Part shown: one piece after another, positions 6,956-15,721 of the stretch
Numbering within the stretch: position 1 is the first letter of the stretch
Layout: each line of letters starts with the position of its first letter
Translations under genes and position numbers: made by a program
Notes under the pieces: model-generated
Databases searched by the model: none
The model's input: only the letters and a program-made list of their open reading frames with translations
Told to the model about the DNA's origin: nothing
DNA from: JADJEI01 sp035328465
GTDB taxonomy: Bacteria; Bacteroidota; Ignavibacteria; Ignavibacteriales; Ignavibacteriaceae
Direction of reading: 5' to 3'
NCBI GenBank assembly: GCA_035328465.1
Contig: DAOLIQ010000049.1
Location: 1 to 24,599, forward strand
Length of the DNA: 24,599 bases

Positions 6956-9733
6956 TTATTTTATTATTGCAAATCGTTCCATGTACTCTGCGTTAGAACT
7001 ATTAACGACGTAAATGTAAACGCCCGGTGCAATTTCTCTTCCGCTTTCACTCCTTAAATCCCATGTCTCTGTTCCGTTTGTTGAATTATGATAAAGTGTT
7101 TTAACAAGATCAGCATTCACAGAGAAAATATGAATAGTACATTCGGACGGAAGATTTACAAATTGTATTTGTCTTAACGGTTCCCTGCGCAGTTCTCCAA
7201 ATTCAGGTTCAAATAATGAAGAAACTACATAAGGATTTGGAACAACTCTGATTTTATTTATATCCTGTGAAACGGTTCCGCTGTTGATCACAGCCCCCTT
7301 TATCTTAAACAAATAACCATCGAGAATATTTGGTTCAACAGGAACGATTGTTTCAATCGAAAAAATATTTCCGGGCGATGGAGGATTATCATTGGGGAAT
7401 TCAAGGCTGCCTGAGATTCCATTGAACTCAAATGAATCTAAATTTGTAAGAGAATCGAATTCGGCAATTATGGAATCTGTTTTAATTGATAATGAAATTA
7501 TTCCGCTGCCTTCTGAATCATACCCACTGCCATCCACCGAAATAATATACATTGCATTCTGAATCAGAGTTTCATCGGAGACGCTAAATTCAATATTAAA
7601 ATCATCTAATCCTCCTATCCTTGAAACATTCTGAATTATTTCCGGTTTGGTTAAAGTAAATGCTACTCCATCGTTTGTTGCCTGAATTTTATCAAGCATA
7701 AATGGTCTATTGGTTATTACTGAGTCTGTCGAATTTCTTAATGTTGTCACAGCAAAATTAAGTGTCAGTAAATCTCCTGCTGCAGGAAGTGAATCAGCAG
7801 GAGCTAACGGATTAGGATCATACAAATGAATTTGAATACCCGGTATAACACTTCCATTAGATGAATAAAGAATTCCCGGAAACGCTCTTGGCAGATAAGT
7901 ATTATCTTCCTTCAAAACATCACCGGTTGTAAGATCCACTATGTCAAAAATTTTATTCGTCTTAAAAGCAATTCCATAACGGTGGGATAAAGTTTTAGCA
8001 GAATCAACCACATCAAATGTAAGCTGTGTTTTTAATTTTCCTTTTTCTCTTTTTGAAATAAAATCGAAACTGACTTCATATTGATTATCAGCCAGCGACT
8101 CATTATCAGAAGGTTCAACATTTAAAACATAATTTGATAGACCACCAACTTTGACAACTTGATCCGAAGTAACAGGCGTTCTGCCGAGGGCGGTGGAAAC
8201 CGGAATAACAATTTCAAGATTTTTTGCATCAGCATTTGAGCCTTTAGAACTTTCAAGACTTTCAAGTGCGTCCCCTCCCCTGTCGTAAGCTGTTACTGAA
8301 TACCAATACTCAATTCCATTTACAACTCCAATATCCGTATAGCTGTACTGCAAGCCACGGTCTAAGCCAATATCATTTATTACATCAAAATCGGCCAGCA
8401 AAGTCCAGGTGATTCCTTTGTCAACACTTCTGTAAATGCGATAGCCTTCAAAATCATACTCACCTGAAAAATTATCCAATGAATTTTCTGCCTCGTCATC
8501 CCAATAAAGATTAACAGTATTATTCCCTGCGACTGCAGTAAGGGTGGGTGTTGAAGGAGCTTTAGCAATTTCAAAATTAAAATCTAAAATCTTGTAAGCC
8601 TGATCCAGGTTTTCAAACAATTCATCTTTAGTTTCACCGGCAACAATTACAGTATAAAAATCAAGTGTGTCGCCGGGATGAATTTCATAGGGACCGGAAC
8701 TTATATTGGCAAGAATATCTAACCCTCCTGAAGGAATTGTGGTTGTATCATCAAAATGAATATCGGGATTTGCACCAAGGTGAAAATAATCACTTCCAAA
8801 ACTTGAATTAAATAAGGTAGGTGCACTGCTCATTATACCGTACTGAACGGTATCAATGTCCCTATCATCATTATAAATGTTATAATGAAAATCAGTTAGA
8901 CCTAATTGAGTTCCGTTTACTTCGGGAGTCTTTAAAAATGCTACTCCCATCATACCAACTTTCCCATCGGGCCATTCGGGCGAATAGTTATCTGAATCAT
9001 AGAAATAGACAAAGTTTTTTTCCTTAACGAGACCCAATTTATCATCGTCATATTCGGGAGTTCCACCGCTGATGTTTCCTAAATCTAAATCAACATAATT
9101 AGAAAAGTAAAGGCTGTCATAAATGTTTGTACTGTTATTTACGATTTCGTATTTATAGAAAAGAAGATTGCTCGCAAAACTAACTCCATAGGAATAACCA
9201 ATCTGATTAATCTGCAGCCCAAGAATTTTGACGGTGTTATTACTGTCGTTATAGGCACAGTAACTATCCTGATCAGAAAAAAATAAAGGCTCGCCGTTAG
9301 AATCTTTTACTGGCCAGCCGCGCACTGGGTCCCAGGTGGCGGGGTTATCACTAAAAGCAATTTGAGCAAGGTCGGGGTTTTGATAGCCGTAAGCGGCTTC
9401 CCATTCCTCGTTAGTTGTATATCTGCCTTGAATTACATTGCCGGGAATTCCAACAAAAGGATTCAACCTGTAGATATAATGATTACCGCTGTTGATTGGA
9501 AATTCACCGGATGGTCCCTGGGTAATTCTTCTTGGATAAAGTTTGCCGCGGTTTTCGAAGAATAATCCAATATTACTCGCATTATGAGTTCCGCCGGCGC
9601 GGTCCTCAATTCTTAATATTTTTTCAAGATCGAAAGAGTTTTTTTCTTTTTCAAATTCCTTCATTCCATCCTGAGCAACCAAAGGGAGTGAGATGAAAAT
9701 ACACAAACATAAAACTATAAAATTACTTTTCAT
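6956..9733 (-). CDS. Large secreted protein with FN3 domain and T9SS-type C-terminal domain, function unknown
   Basis: The frame is open from 9883, but the ATG at 9733 is the credible start: it gives a clean signal peptide (MKSNFIVLCLCIFISLPLVAQ) and lies 22 bases after the TonB-receptor stop, whereas the longer form would overlap that gene by 128 bases. The product has 925 residues. Residues ~25-390 show no family I can name. Residues ~392-500 are a fibronectin type III-like domain (TAVAGNNTVNLYW ... YRIYRS ... YWYSVTAYD). The end has the motif RVVPNPYVV followed by a FlgD-Ig/T9SS-like module (TETWDLRSESGREIAPGVYIYVV). Proteins of this build commonly follow a TonB receptor and precede a PorV-like gene in this lineage. 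It may be a surface-exposed partner of the receptor or a binding protein. No catalytic motif is recognised. Confidence 0.75.
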   Translation of the reverse strand: MKSNFIVLCLCIFISLPLVAQDGMKEFEKEKNSFDLEKILRIEDRAGGTHNASNIGLFFENRGKLYPRRITQGPSGEFPINSGNHYIYRLNPFVGIPGNVIQGRYTTNEEWEAAYGYQNPDLAQIAFSDNPATWDPVRGWPVKDSNGEPLFFSDQDSYCAYNDSNNTVKILGLQINQIGYSYGVSFASNLLFYKYEIVNNSTNIYDSLYFSNYVDLDLGNISGGTPEYDDDKLGLVKEKNFVYFYDSDNYSPEWPDGKVGMMGVAFLKTPEVNGTQLGLTDFHYNIYNDDRDIDTVQYGIMSSAPTLFNSSFGSDYFHLGANPDIHFDDTTTIPSGGLDILANISSGPYEIHPGDTLDFYTVIVAGETKDELFENLDQAYKILDFNFEIAKAPSTPTLTAVAGNNTVNLYWDDEAENSLDNFSGEYDFEGYRIYRSVDKGITWTLLADFDVINDIGLDRGLQYSYTDIGVVNGIEYWYSVTAYDRGGDALESLESSKGSNADAKNLEIVIPVSTALGRTPVTSDQVVKVGGLSNYVLNVEPSDNESLADNQYEVSFDFISKREKGKLKTQLTFDVVDSAKTLSHRYGIAFKTNKIFDIVDLTTGDVLKEDNTYLPRAFPGILYSSNGSVIPGIQIHLYDPNPLAPADSLPAAGDLLTLNFAVTTLRNSTDSVITNRPFMLDKIQATNDGVAFTLTKPEIIQNVSRIGGLDDFNIEFSVSDETLIQNAMYIISVDGSGYDSEGSGIISLSIKTDSIIAEFDSLTNLDSFEFNGISGSLEFPNDNPPSPGNIFSIETIVPVEPNILDGYLFKIKGAVINSGTVSQDINKIRVVPNPYVVSSLFEPEFGELRREPLRQIQFVNLPSECTIHIFSVNADLVKTLYHNSTNGTETWDLRSESGREIAPGVYIYVVNSSNAEYMERFAIIK

Positions 9734-9755
9734 TTTATTCTCAACTTTTCTTGTT

Positions 9756-12212
9756 TTAAAATCTAAATGAAGCACCAATTCGAATTGATCTTGGCGGTCC
9801 GAAATTGGATGGATCCTGCATATACTCGGGTGAATAACCGCCTTCAAAAGTGAAATCAGGCTCACCAGTATCGCTGTAAACAAAAAGAATATTACGATGA
9901 TCAGTCAGGTTAAGTATTTGGGCAAACAGCCTGAAATAATAATTCCCGCTGAATAAAAATTCTTTACCCAATAAAAGATCAATAGAATAAGTGCCCGGCT
10001 GACGCAAGGAATTACTTTCAACAAAACCAACATCTCTACCCCCTGGTGTGTAAGGAGCACCGGAACTTGCACGAATAACAAAACTGAAATCCATATTATC
10101 AAATATTTTCGAATTGAATATTTCCGGACCCTCATTTTCGGGAATGGTAAACGTCAGGTTTGCATTAAAAACATGTGTGCGGTCAAAATCAAGATAGTAA
10201 AGTTGTGTTGATTCCTGAGTGCCGGGATATTGTTCTGTCTCGGAAGATGCACTACCCTTTGCAACAGAGAATGTGTATGTGAATCCACCTGAGAACCATC
10301 TATCGGGTCTCATGTCTAAAGTGAGTTCGAACCCTTTCACGTTAGCGTAATCTTCATTTACATAAAGCGTGTAGCCTGTATAGCGCCCATCCACAAAAGG
10401 GAATAAATATTTAGTACCGATTAATCCGGTGATATCTTTATAATATGCACGTACATCTAATAAGATTCTATCTGAAAGCTGGTGAGATACTCCCACCTCG
10501 TAAGCAATGGTACGTTCCGCATCAAGATTTGCCTGCCCGAATAAAGGCTCGCGTACGTTTAAATCGTATTGATGATTTTCAAACAGTGTGTTGAAGTTTG
10601 GATTTTGGAAAAAATGTCCATAAGCAAAGTGAAGCTTTGTGCGATCGGAAATTGGATGAGCAATTCCAAGCCGGGGGGAAAATTGTATTCGCGGTTCAAC
10701 TTTAATTAATGAACCCGGGACTAATGGATCCTGCCTGAAAGTTACATTTGCGTTCATATAATCAAAGCGTAAACCAAGATTCAAAATCAAATATGGAAAT
10801 TCTATTTTATCCTGGATATAAGCCGCTGCCTGATATGGATTAGTTTTATAAATATTTATGTAAGGGAAATTTCTCTTTGGGTCATAAATATTATAATAAT
10901 TCAGCCAATGCTTTTTGTATGAAAATCCGAACTTGACTTCGTTAAGATTATCAATTTGCCAAACAGCATCACCCCGAAAATCGGCAGTAACTGTGCGGCT
11001 GTCTGTTAGTTCCGGGGGCTCGGCACGGCTGAGAAATTCAAATCCATTTCCTATGTTATCAAAATAAGCCCATTCATTATCAGAAATATATTGCGAAGTA
11101 TCTTTGTCTAATCCGGAATAATATCCTTGATTAAAATAAGAGGCTCTTAATTCGTAGAACATATTGCTGGCAAGGGTGTGGGTAATGTTTAAGCCGGTTT
11201 GCCAGCTATCAGAATGTTGACGAAGATATTGTTCGGGAATAAATTTGTAAGAGTGATTGTAATTCTGCCAATCCTCTAGACTTCCGCGGTTGGAAAGTGA
11301 AAGCCTTAAATCGGGGATTATGGAAGTTGATATTTTTGTAAAAAATGATTGAGTTTTGTTGTGTCCAAATGGAAGATAGCTGCCGCTTTTATCAAGTTCA
11401 GCAGAGGCAAAAAAATTTAAATCGTTTGTTAATAATGGTCCGCTTAAACTTCCAGTCATTCGTAATTCGTGCAGATCAGAATATCTTTTAATTCCAAATT
11501 CACTTGAGCGTACTTCAATTTTTCCATTGTAATCTTCTTGTCCTTCCCTTGTAACAATATTGACTACACCACTTAATGCCTGCCCGTATTCAGCATTAAA
11601 TGTTCCGCTAAGCAGACTCATTTCCTGAATTGCATCGTTGCTGATTTCGAGCGGTGATCGTCCGAGTAATGGATCCTGGACGTACATACCATCTACAAGG
11701 TAAGCCACCTCGTTTGAACGCCCACCCCTGACGTGTAAATTAGTGCCGCTGCCAACAACGCCGGCTTGAAGGGATAAAAGTTCGGTAAAAGAAGTAACTG
11801 GAAGAGCATCAATTTTGTCCCTGGAAATAACTGAAATACTACTCGTTAAGTCTTTCTGTATCATGTTTGATTTGGCAATAACCACCACCTCTTCGGTTTG
11901 GATAGACTGTGGATTTAATTCCAATAATAATTCAGTGGTTTGGTCAACAATTATCTTTACTCCCTCGATGACTGTAGTTTCGTAGCCGAGATAGCTTACC
12001 TTAACTCTGTAATAGCCGGGAGGAATATTTAAAATTACAAATTGACCATCAACATTGGTAGCCCCTCCAAGCGAAGTTCCTTCGAGAATTACATTGGCTC
12101 CAATCAGCAGCTCGCCGGTTTGTGAATCCTTCACAGTTCCTATCAACTTTCCAGTGACGCCTGCAATGATTGGAAACTGAAGAAGTATCAGAAGTATCAG
12201 AATTTTTTTCAT
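9756..12212 (-). CDS. TonB-dependent outer-membrane receptor with carboxypeptidase-regulatory-like domain
   Basis: The protein has 818 residues. A signal peptide (1-17) is followed by a carboxypeptidase-D regulatory-like beta sandwich (~21-103: GTVKDSQTGELLIGANVIL...GYYRVKVSYLGYE), then a TonB-box-like segment (EEVVVIA, 107-113), the plug domain (~118-235, with VRGGRSNEVAYLVDGMYV and SGVVNIVTREG), and a ~580-residue beta barrel ending in IRIGASFRF. It should import a ligand too large or too scarce for porins, using TonB energy. Genomic setting points to peptides or peptide-polymer fragments, not iron, but no ligand can be read from the sequence. No SusD-like gene accompanies it; the following FN3/T9SS protein could fill a surface-partner role. 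It begins 30 bases after the RpiR gene. Confidence 0.9.
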   Translation of the reverse strand: MKKILILLILLQFPIIAGVTGKLIGTVKDSQTGELLIGANVILEGTSLGGATNVDGQFVILNIPPGYYRVKVSYLGYETTVIEGVKIIVDQTTELLLELNPQSIQTEEVVVIAKSNMIQKDLTSSISVISRDKIDALPVTSFTELLSLQAGVVGSGTNLHVRGGRSNEVAYLVDGMYVQDPLLGRSPLEISNDAIQEMSLLSGTFNAEYGQALSGVVNIVTREGQEDYNGKIEVRSSEFGIKRYSDLHELRMTGSLSGPLLTNDLNFFASAELDKSGSYLPFGHNKTQSFFTKISTSIIPDLRLSLSNRGSLEDWQNYNHSYKFIPEQYLRQHSDSWQTGLNITHTLASNMFYELRASYFNQGYYSGLDKDTSQYISDNEWAYFDNIGNGFEFLSRAEPPELTDSRTVTADFRGDAVWQIDNLNEVKFGFSYKKHWLNYYNIYDPKRNFPYINIYKTNPYQAAAYIQDKIEFPYLILNLGLRFDYMNANVTFRQDPLVPGSLIKVEPRIQFSPRLGIAHPISDRTKLHFAYGHFFQNPNFNTLFENHQYDLNVREPLFGQANLDAERTIAYEVGVSHQLSDRILLDVRAYYKDITGLIGTKYLFPFVDGRYTGYTLYVNEDYANVKGFELTLDMRPDRWFSGGFTYTFSVAKGSASSETEQYPGTQESTQLYYLDFDRTHVFNANLTFTIPENEGPEIFNSKIFDNMDFSFVIRASSGAPYTPGGRDVGFVESNSLRQPGTYSIDLLLGKEFLFSGNYYFRLFAQILNLTDHRNILFVYSDTGEPDFTFEGGYSPEYMQDPSNFGPPRSIRIGASFRF

Positions 12213-12242
12213 ATTAATTCCAGATTTTTCTTTAATGAATTT

Positions 12243-13100
12243 CTAACTAATTATAAGTTTTTGGCTTTTCATGATTTGACCGGATTCTTCCATAATATTT
12301 TTAGCCCGCGATTTTAATTTTAATGCACAAGCAGTTGCCATAGCGTTTATCAATACAGAAATAGCAGCAAAAGAATTTGTATAAAGCATATTCTCGCTAT
12401 TTACAGTTAAACTTAAAACGGAGTGAAAAGTAATTGGCGAGCTTTCTTTGTTAGTGATAGAAATAACCTTAATGCCTTTGCGCTTAGCATATTTTGCAGC
12501 GTCAACTGTTTCGATGGAATAAGGGGGGAATGAAAATGTAATCAGCAAGTCCGATTTATTCATATAAAGGATCTGCTCATGGAAAACAGTGTGAGTGTGT
12601 TTTAATACCGAAGAATCCAGCGAAACTTGTGTAAGCTGATAAGCAAGAATTTCAGCAAGCAGGTAAGAGATTCCTAATCCCGCTGTAAAAATTCTAGGTG
12701 ATTTAATAATAAGATTGATAGCCTGATCGAATTTTTCTCTTTCGATTAAACCGAGCGTATCATTAATATTTTTTATGTCTACATTTGCAACCAGGGTGAG
12801 AATATCTTCATCAGCTTTTCTTTTTTCGAAAAGAGGAAAAGCTTGTTTGTTTTTCAACTTGATTTGCAGCGAATCAGATATTGCATCTCTCATTTCACTG
12901 AACCCGCTAAAACCAACGCGCTGAGCAAATCTTACAATTGAAGCGACACTTGCTTCAGTTGATTTTGATATTTGATGCACAGTAAGAAAAGGGATCTTAT
13001 CAAAATTGTCGATAAAATATTCCGCAATCTTCCTCTGATTTTGAGGTAGAGAGTGAAAATTTTTTTCGATCTTATCTTTTATTTCTTTATAGATAGACAT
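12243..13100 (-). CDS. RpiR-family transcriptional regulator (HTH plus SIS domain)
   Basis: The protein has 285 residues from the ATG at 13100. That start (MSIYKEIKDKIEKNF) matches the usual family N-terminus; the frame stays open to 13154, but the extra 18 residues lie over a strong inverted repeat and look non-coding. Residues ~1-75 form the HTH_6 domain (LPQNQRKIAEYFIDN ... SKSTEASVASIVRFAQRVGFSGFSEMR). Residues ~115-250 form a SIS domain (FTAGLGISYLLAEILAYQL ... LLITFSFPPYSIETVDAAKYAKRKGIKVISITN), which in relatives binds phosphorylated sugars such as MurNAc-6-P. No sugar gene is nearby, so the effector may be atypical or signal cell-wall or nitrogen status. Sitting inside the run, it is the natural candidate to control the surrounding peptidase and uptake genes and itself. 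Confidence 0.88.
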   Translation of the reverse strand: MSIYKEIKDKIEKNFHSLPQNQRKIAEYFIDNFDKIPFLTVHQISKSTEASVASIVRFAQRVGFSGFSEMRDAISDSLQIKLKNKQAFPLFEKRKADEDILTLVANVDIKNINDTLGLIEREKFDQAINLIIKSPRIFTAGLGISYLLAEILAYQLTQVSLDSSVLKHTHTVFHEQILYMNKSDLLITFSFPPYSIETVDAAKYAKRKGIKVISITNKESSPITFHSVLSLTVNSENMLYTNSFAAISVLINAMATACALKLKSRAKNIMEESGQIMKSQKLIIS

Positions 13101-13120
13101 AGTTTGTATGAATAGTTGAA

Positions 13121-13155
13121 GATGAGACAAATTATACAAAATAATTTGCCTCATC
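13121..13155. promoter_or_regulatory. 15-bp inverted repeat upstream of the RpiR gene (operator or mRNA hairpin)
   Basis: On the minus strand GATGAGGCAAATTAT and ATAATTTGTCTCATC flank TTTGT, and 14 of 15 positions pair. It lies between the T9SS-cargo stop (13167) and the RpiR start (13100). No T-run follows in the direction of transcription, so an ordinary rho-independent terminator is unlikely. An autoregulatory operator for the RpiR protein or a stem that separates the two mRNA halves fits better. Confidence 0.6.
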
Positions 13156-13166
13156 CGCCAAAGATA

Positions 13167-14558
13167 TTATTTAATTAATGTCATCTTTCTGCTAAGATGA
13201 GTTTTGGAAGTTGAAAGAGAATAAATATAGACGCCGCTCGGAAGTTTGCCCGCATCAAAGTTTATATTATAGCTGCCTCCATCCATTGTTGATTTTATCA
13301 GCGTGCTAATTTCCTGTCCATTTAAATCAAAAACTTTTAAAGTAACAAAATCCTTTTCGGGAATTGTAAAAGAAATAGTTGTTGTTGGATTAAATGGATT
13401 GGGAAAATTTTGAGAAAGTGTCAAATCATTTGGAAGCAGTGTAACTTCAACAATATCAGAATATTCGAACGAACCATTATAATCTATTTGCTTTAGGCGA
13501 TATTGAATTTTGCCGGCGGGGAGATTACTAACATTATCAGAATACGAATATTGATGCTGATCTGCTGTAGTTCCGTAGCCTGCTCTGTAACCAATTTTTA
13601 TCCATTCACTAAAAGAATTGCTCTCAACGGTTCTTCTTTCAATTTCAAATAGATTATTATTTAATTCTGACGAAGTCACCCAATTTAGATTAACAACATC
13701 ATTTTGAACTGCCGCTGTGAAAGAAGTAAGTTCAACGGGAAGTATTGTATTAAGGTACTTATCTTCTGCAGTTGCCATATTGCTGATGACTTCATTATCA
13801 TCGCCGCCAATTGCAATTCCAAAATAGAAATCATATGTGCCGCCAGCATCTATTGTGACAGGAATTTGTCCCAAAATTACAACTGCACCATCTACCCCGG
13901 CAGTGAATAAAGGATCAAAAGAATTTTGAGTGAGCCAGGCATAAAAATCAGCATCGTTGTTGTAACCATCAAACCAATCAAATGAATGCATCGAAGCAAT
14001 GTCATCAGAAAATATTTTGTAACCAACGTGCTCGATTTTGCTCATCATAACTATTTGTGATGCGTCGTCATAATAGACATTTTCGAAGCCATACTCGTTA
14101 TCAACCTGTGGAATGATTTCCATTCCAATTGAAGCATTGATCGGGTTTGATTCATTGTTGGTTACTATTAGTTTACCAACAAGATAAGCTCCCCCATCCC
14201 ATCCATAAATATGCTCTTCAACCTGAACCTGCGGAGGAAAGAATTGTCCATTGTAGGAATTATCAATGGTTACTGTCGTTTCGTAATCACTGAACAAAGG
14301 ATTAACCTCATTTGCAGGAGGGACAATGTTTTCAGCATCTTCAGTGTAATCAAAAACTGCTGACGAACTAACCCCAACCAATATAGAGGAGCGATCAATT
14401 TGCCTTGTTGTTAAATTATCACTGTAAACACGAATTCGCCCGTAATCATTTACGGCAAGTCCGATATTGCCGGTATAAAAACTTTGTGCGAAGGATTCTG
14501 CAATAAAAAATATTGCGATGAAAAACATAGAACTGAACAATACAGAAGTTCGTTTCAT
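13167..14558 (-). CDS. T9SS-sorted secreted protein of unknown function (longer paralogue)
   Basis: The protein has 463 residues. The signal peptide is at ~1-25 (ends ESFAQ). Residues ~26-270 form a domain shared with the next gene upstream: SFYTGNIGLAVNDYGRIRVY, TRQIDRSSILVG, VFDYTEDAENIVP, the YGWDGGAYLV strand, and a late GGDDNEVISNM. This domain looks all-beta and I do not recognise it. Residues ~273-375 are an FN3-like linker domain often found before T9SS tails (LPVELTSFTA ... LNWVTSSELNNNLFEIERR ... YRLKQIDYNGSFEYSD). Residues ~380-463 are the type A sorting domain (LSQNFPNPFNPTTTISF ... GVYIYSLST ... LIK). It should be exported and held at the surface. GAGGT precedes the start. Position suggests a structural or binding role in the peptide-uptake system; no enzyme motif is seen. 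Confidence 0.8.
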   Translation of the reverse strand: MKRTSVLFSSMFFIAIFFIAESFAQSFYTGNIGLAVNDYGRIRVYSDNLTTRQIDRSSILVGVSSSAVFDYTEDAENIVPPANEVNPLFSDYETTVTIDNSYNGQFFPPQVQVEEHIYGWDGGAYLVGKLIVTNNESNPINASIGMEIIPQVDNEYGFENVYYDDASQIVMMSKIEHVGYKIFSDDIASMHSFDWFDGYNNDADFYAWLTQNSFDPLFTAGVDGAVVILGQIPVTIDAGGTYDFYFGIAIGGDDNEVISNMATAEDKYLNTILPVELTSFTAAVQNDVVNLNWVTSSELNNNLFEIERRTVESNSFSEWIKIGYRAGYGTTADQHQYSYSDNVSNLPAGKIQYRLKQIDYNGSFEYSDIVEVTLLPNDLTLSQNFPNPFNPTTTISFTIPEKDFVTLKVFDLNGQEISTLIKSTMDGGSYNINFDAGKLPSGVYIYSLSTSKTHLSRKMTLIK

Positions 14559-14575
14559 TTATTACCTCGTATTAT

Positions 14576-15691
14576 TTATTTGATTAGAATCATTTTTTTC
14601 GTAATTGAATTTGTACCGGTGGATAACGTATAAAAATAAATTCCGCTTGTTAAACCCGATGCATCAAAAGTATAATTATAACTGCCGGCGGATATTTCTT
14701 TGTCAAGCAGCAGAGCCACTTCCTGCCCGAGTGCATTGAAAACCTGTAGTTTCACTTTTTCCTGTGAAGGAATAGAAAATGAAATCGTAGTACTTGGATT
14801 GAATGGATTTGGATAATTCTGAGACAAGAAGTATTCAGACTGGGTATGGTGATTTTCGTCTTTTACTTCAGTGATTAATTGATATTTTGAAACTGCTTCG
14901 TCCATGTTTTCAAGCATACCCGTTTCATCTTGACCCACGGAAATGGCCATCCAAAAAGTTGTTGAATCGCCACTAGCAATCGAAACGGAATTTTGATTAT
15001 AAATTGCAACAGCTCCATCTCCTTGTGCTTCAAAAATAGTATCAATTGTTCCGGAGGTTAAGAGAGAATAAAGAAAACTATCTGATGTATCGTAATCAGC
15101 ACTCCAGTCAAAAGTTCTTGATGAAAAAAAGTTTGAAGAAAGTATCTTACATCCTGTATAATGGGAAGAAGGTGCTCTATAAAATGATACTATGTTTTCA
15201 AAAGGATAAAACTGGACAGTCTCTAATCCGGCACTACCATCTATCTCAGCTATCGTTTCCATACCTATAAAAGCATTAATATCAAATGACTCATCATTTG
15301 TGATTGTGTACTTTACCAAAATATACGATCCATCAACCCAACCATAAACATTAGCTCTGCTCGTTACATTAGGGGGTAATAATGAATATGAATTGTTTGC
15401 AGTACCCACCATCTCAAATTCACTGAATTGCGGAGAAGTAACATTTACAACGGGTATTAAATTATCTGCGTCTTCATTATATGTAAAGACGGTTTCAGAT
15501 CCAGTTCCAACAATTACTGATGTCCTTTCAATTTGTTTTGTAATTAATGAATCAGAAAATACTCTTATTCTACCAGCTCCAGATAAAGTTACGCCAACCT
15601 TACCAGTAAAGAAATCCTGTGCAAATACTTCAACGTGCATTATTATTGCACTCAATAAAAGCATCCGAAAAAATGAAAAATAAATTTTCAT
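14576..15691 (-). CDS. T9SS-sorted secreted protein of unknown function (shorter paralogue)
   Basis: The protein has 371 residues. The signal peptide is at ~1-24 (ends VFAQ). Residues ~25-275 are paralogous to the protein encoded at 13167-14558, with matching landmarks in the same order: DFFTGKVGVTLSGAGRIRVF, TKQIERTSVIVG, VFTYNEDADNLIP, NVYGWVDGSYILVKYTITNDES, GMETIAEID, QGDGAVAI and GQDETGMLENM. The FN3-like linker of the longer paralogue is missing, and a type A T9SS tail follows directly (~288-371: LSQNYPNPFNPSTTISF ... GIYFYTLST ... LIK). The pair therefore arose by tandem duplication with gain or loss of one linker domain. GGAGG a few bases before the ATG is one of the strongest ribosome-binding sites in the run, which suggests high expression. 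It follows the YfcC transporter gene by 30 bases. No function can be assigned. Confidence 0.8.
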   Translation of the reverse strand: MKIYFSFFRMLLLSAIIMHVEVFAQDFFTGKVGVTLSGAGRIRVFSDSLITKQIERTSVIVGTGSETVFTYNEDADNLIPVVNVTSPQFSEFEMVGTANNSYSLLPPNVTSRANVYGWVDGSYILVKYTITNDESFDINAFIGMETIAEIDGSAGLETVQFYPFENIVSFYRAPSSHYTGCKILSSNFFSSRTFDWSADYDTSDSFLYSLLTSGTIDTIFEAQGDGAVAIYNQNSVSIASGDSTTFWMAISVGQDETGMLENMDEAVSKYQLITEVKDENHHTQSEYFLSQNYPNPFNPSTTISFSIPSQEKVKLQVFNALGQEVALLLDKEISAGSYNYTFDASGLTSGIYFYTLSTGTNSITKKMILIK

Positions 15692-15721
15692 ACGAACCTC
15701 CGTTAGTTATAAGTTAATAAA

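Noticed and set aside
9734..9883. Fifty-residue N-terminal extension of the FN3/T9SS protein
   Set aside because: It would overlap the TonB receptor gene by 128 bases and hide a clean signal peptide that begins at the ATG at 9733.
12243..13100. MurR-like control of a peptidoglycan-sugar locus
   Set aside because: The SIS domain would allow it, but no MurNAc etherase, PTS or sugar kinase gene is present; the flanking genes handle peptides.
13101..13154. Eighteen-residue N-terminal extension of the RpiR protein
   Set aside because: It lies over a strong inverted repeat, and the family normally starts at the MSIYKEI position.
13121..13155. Rho-independent terminator
   Set aside because: The stem is AT-rich in its inner half and no run of T follows in the direction of transcription.
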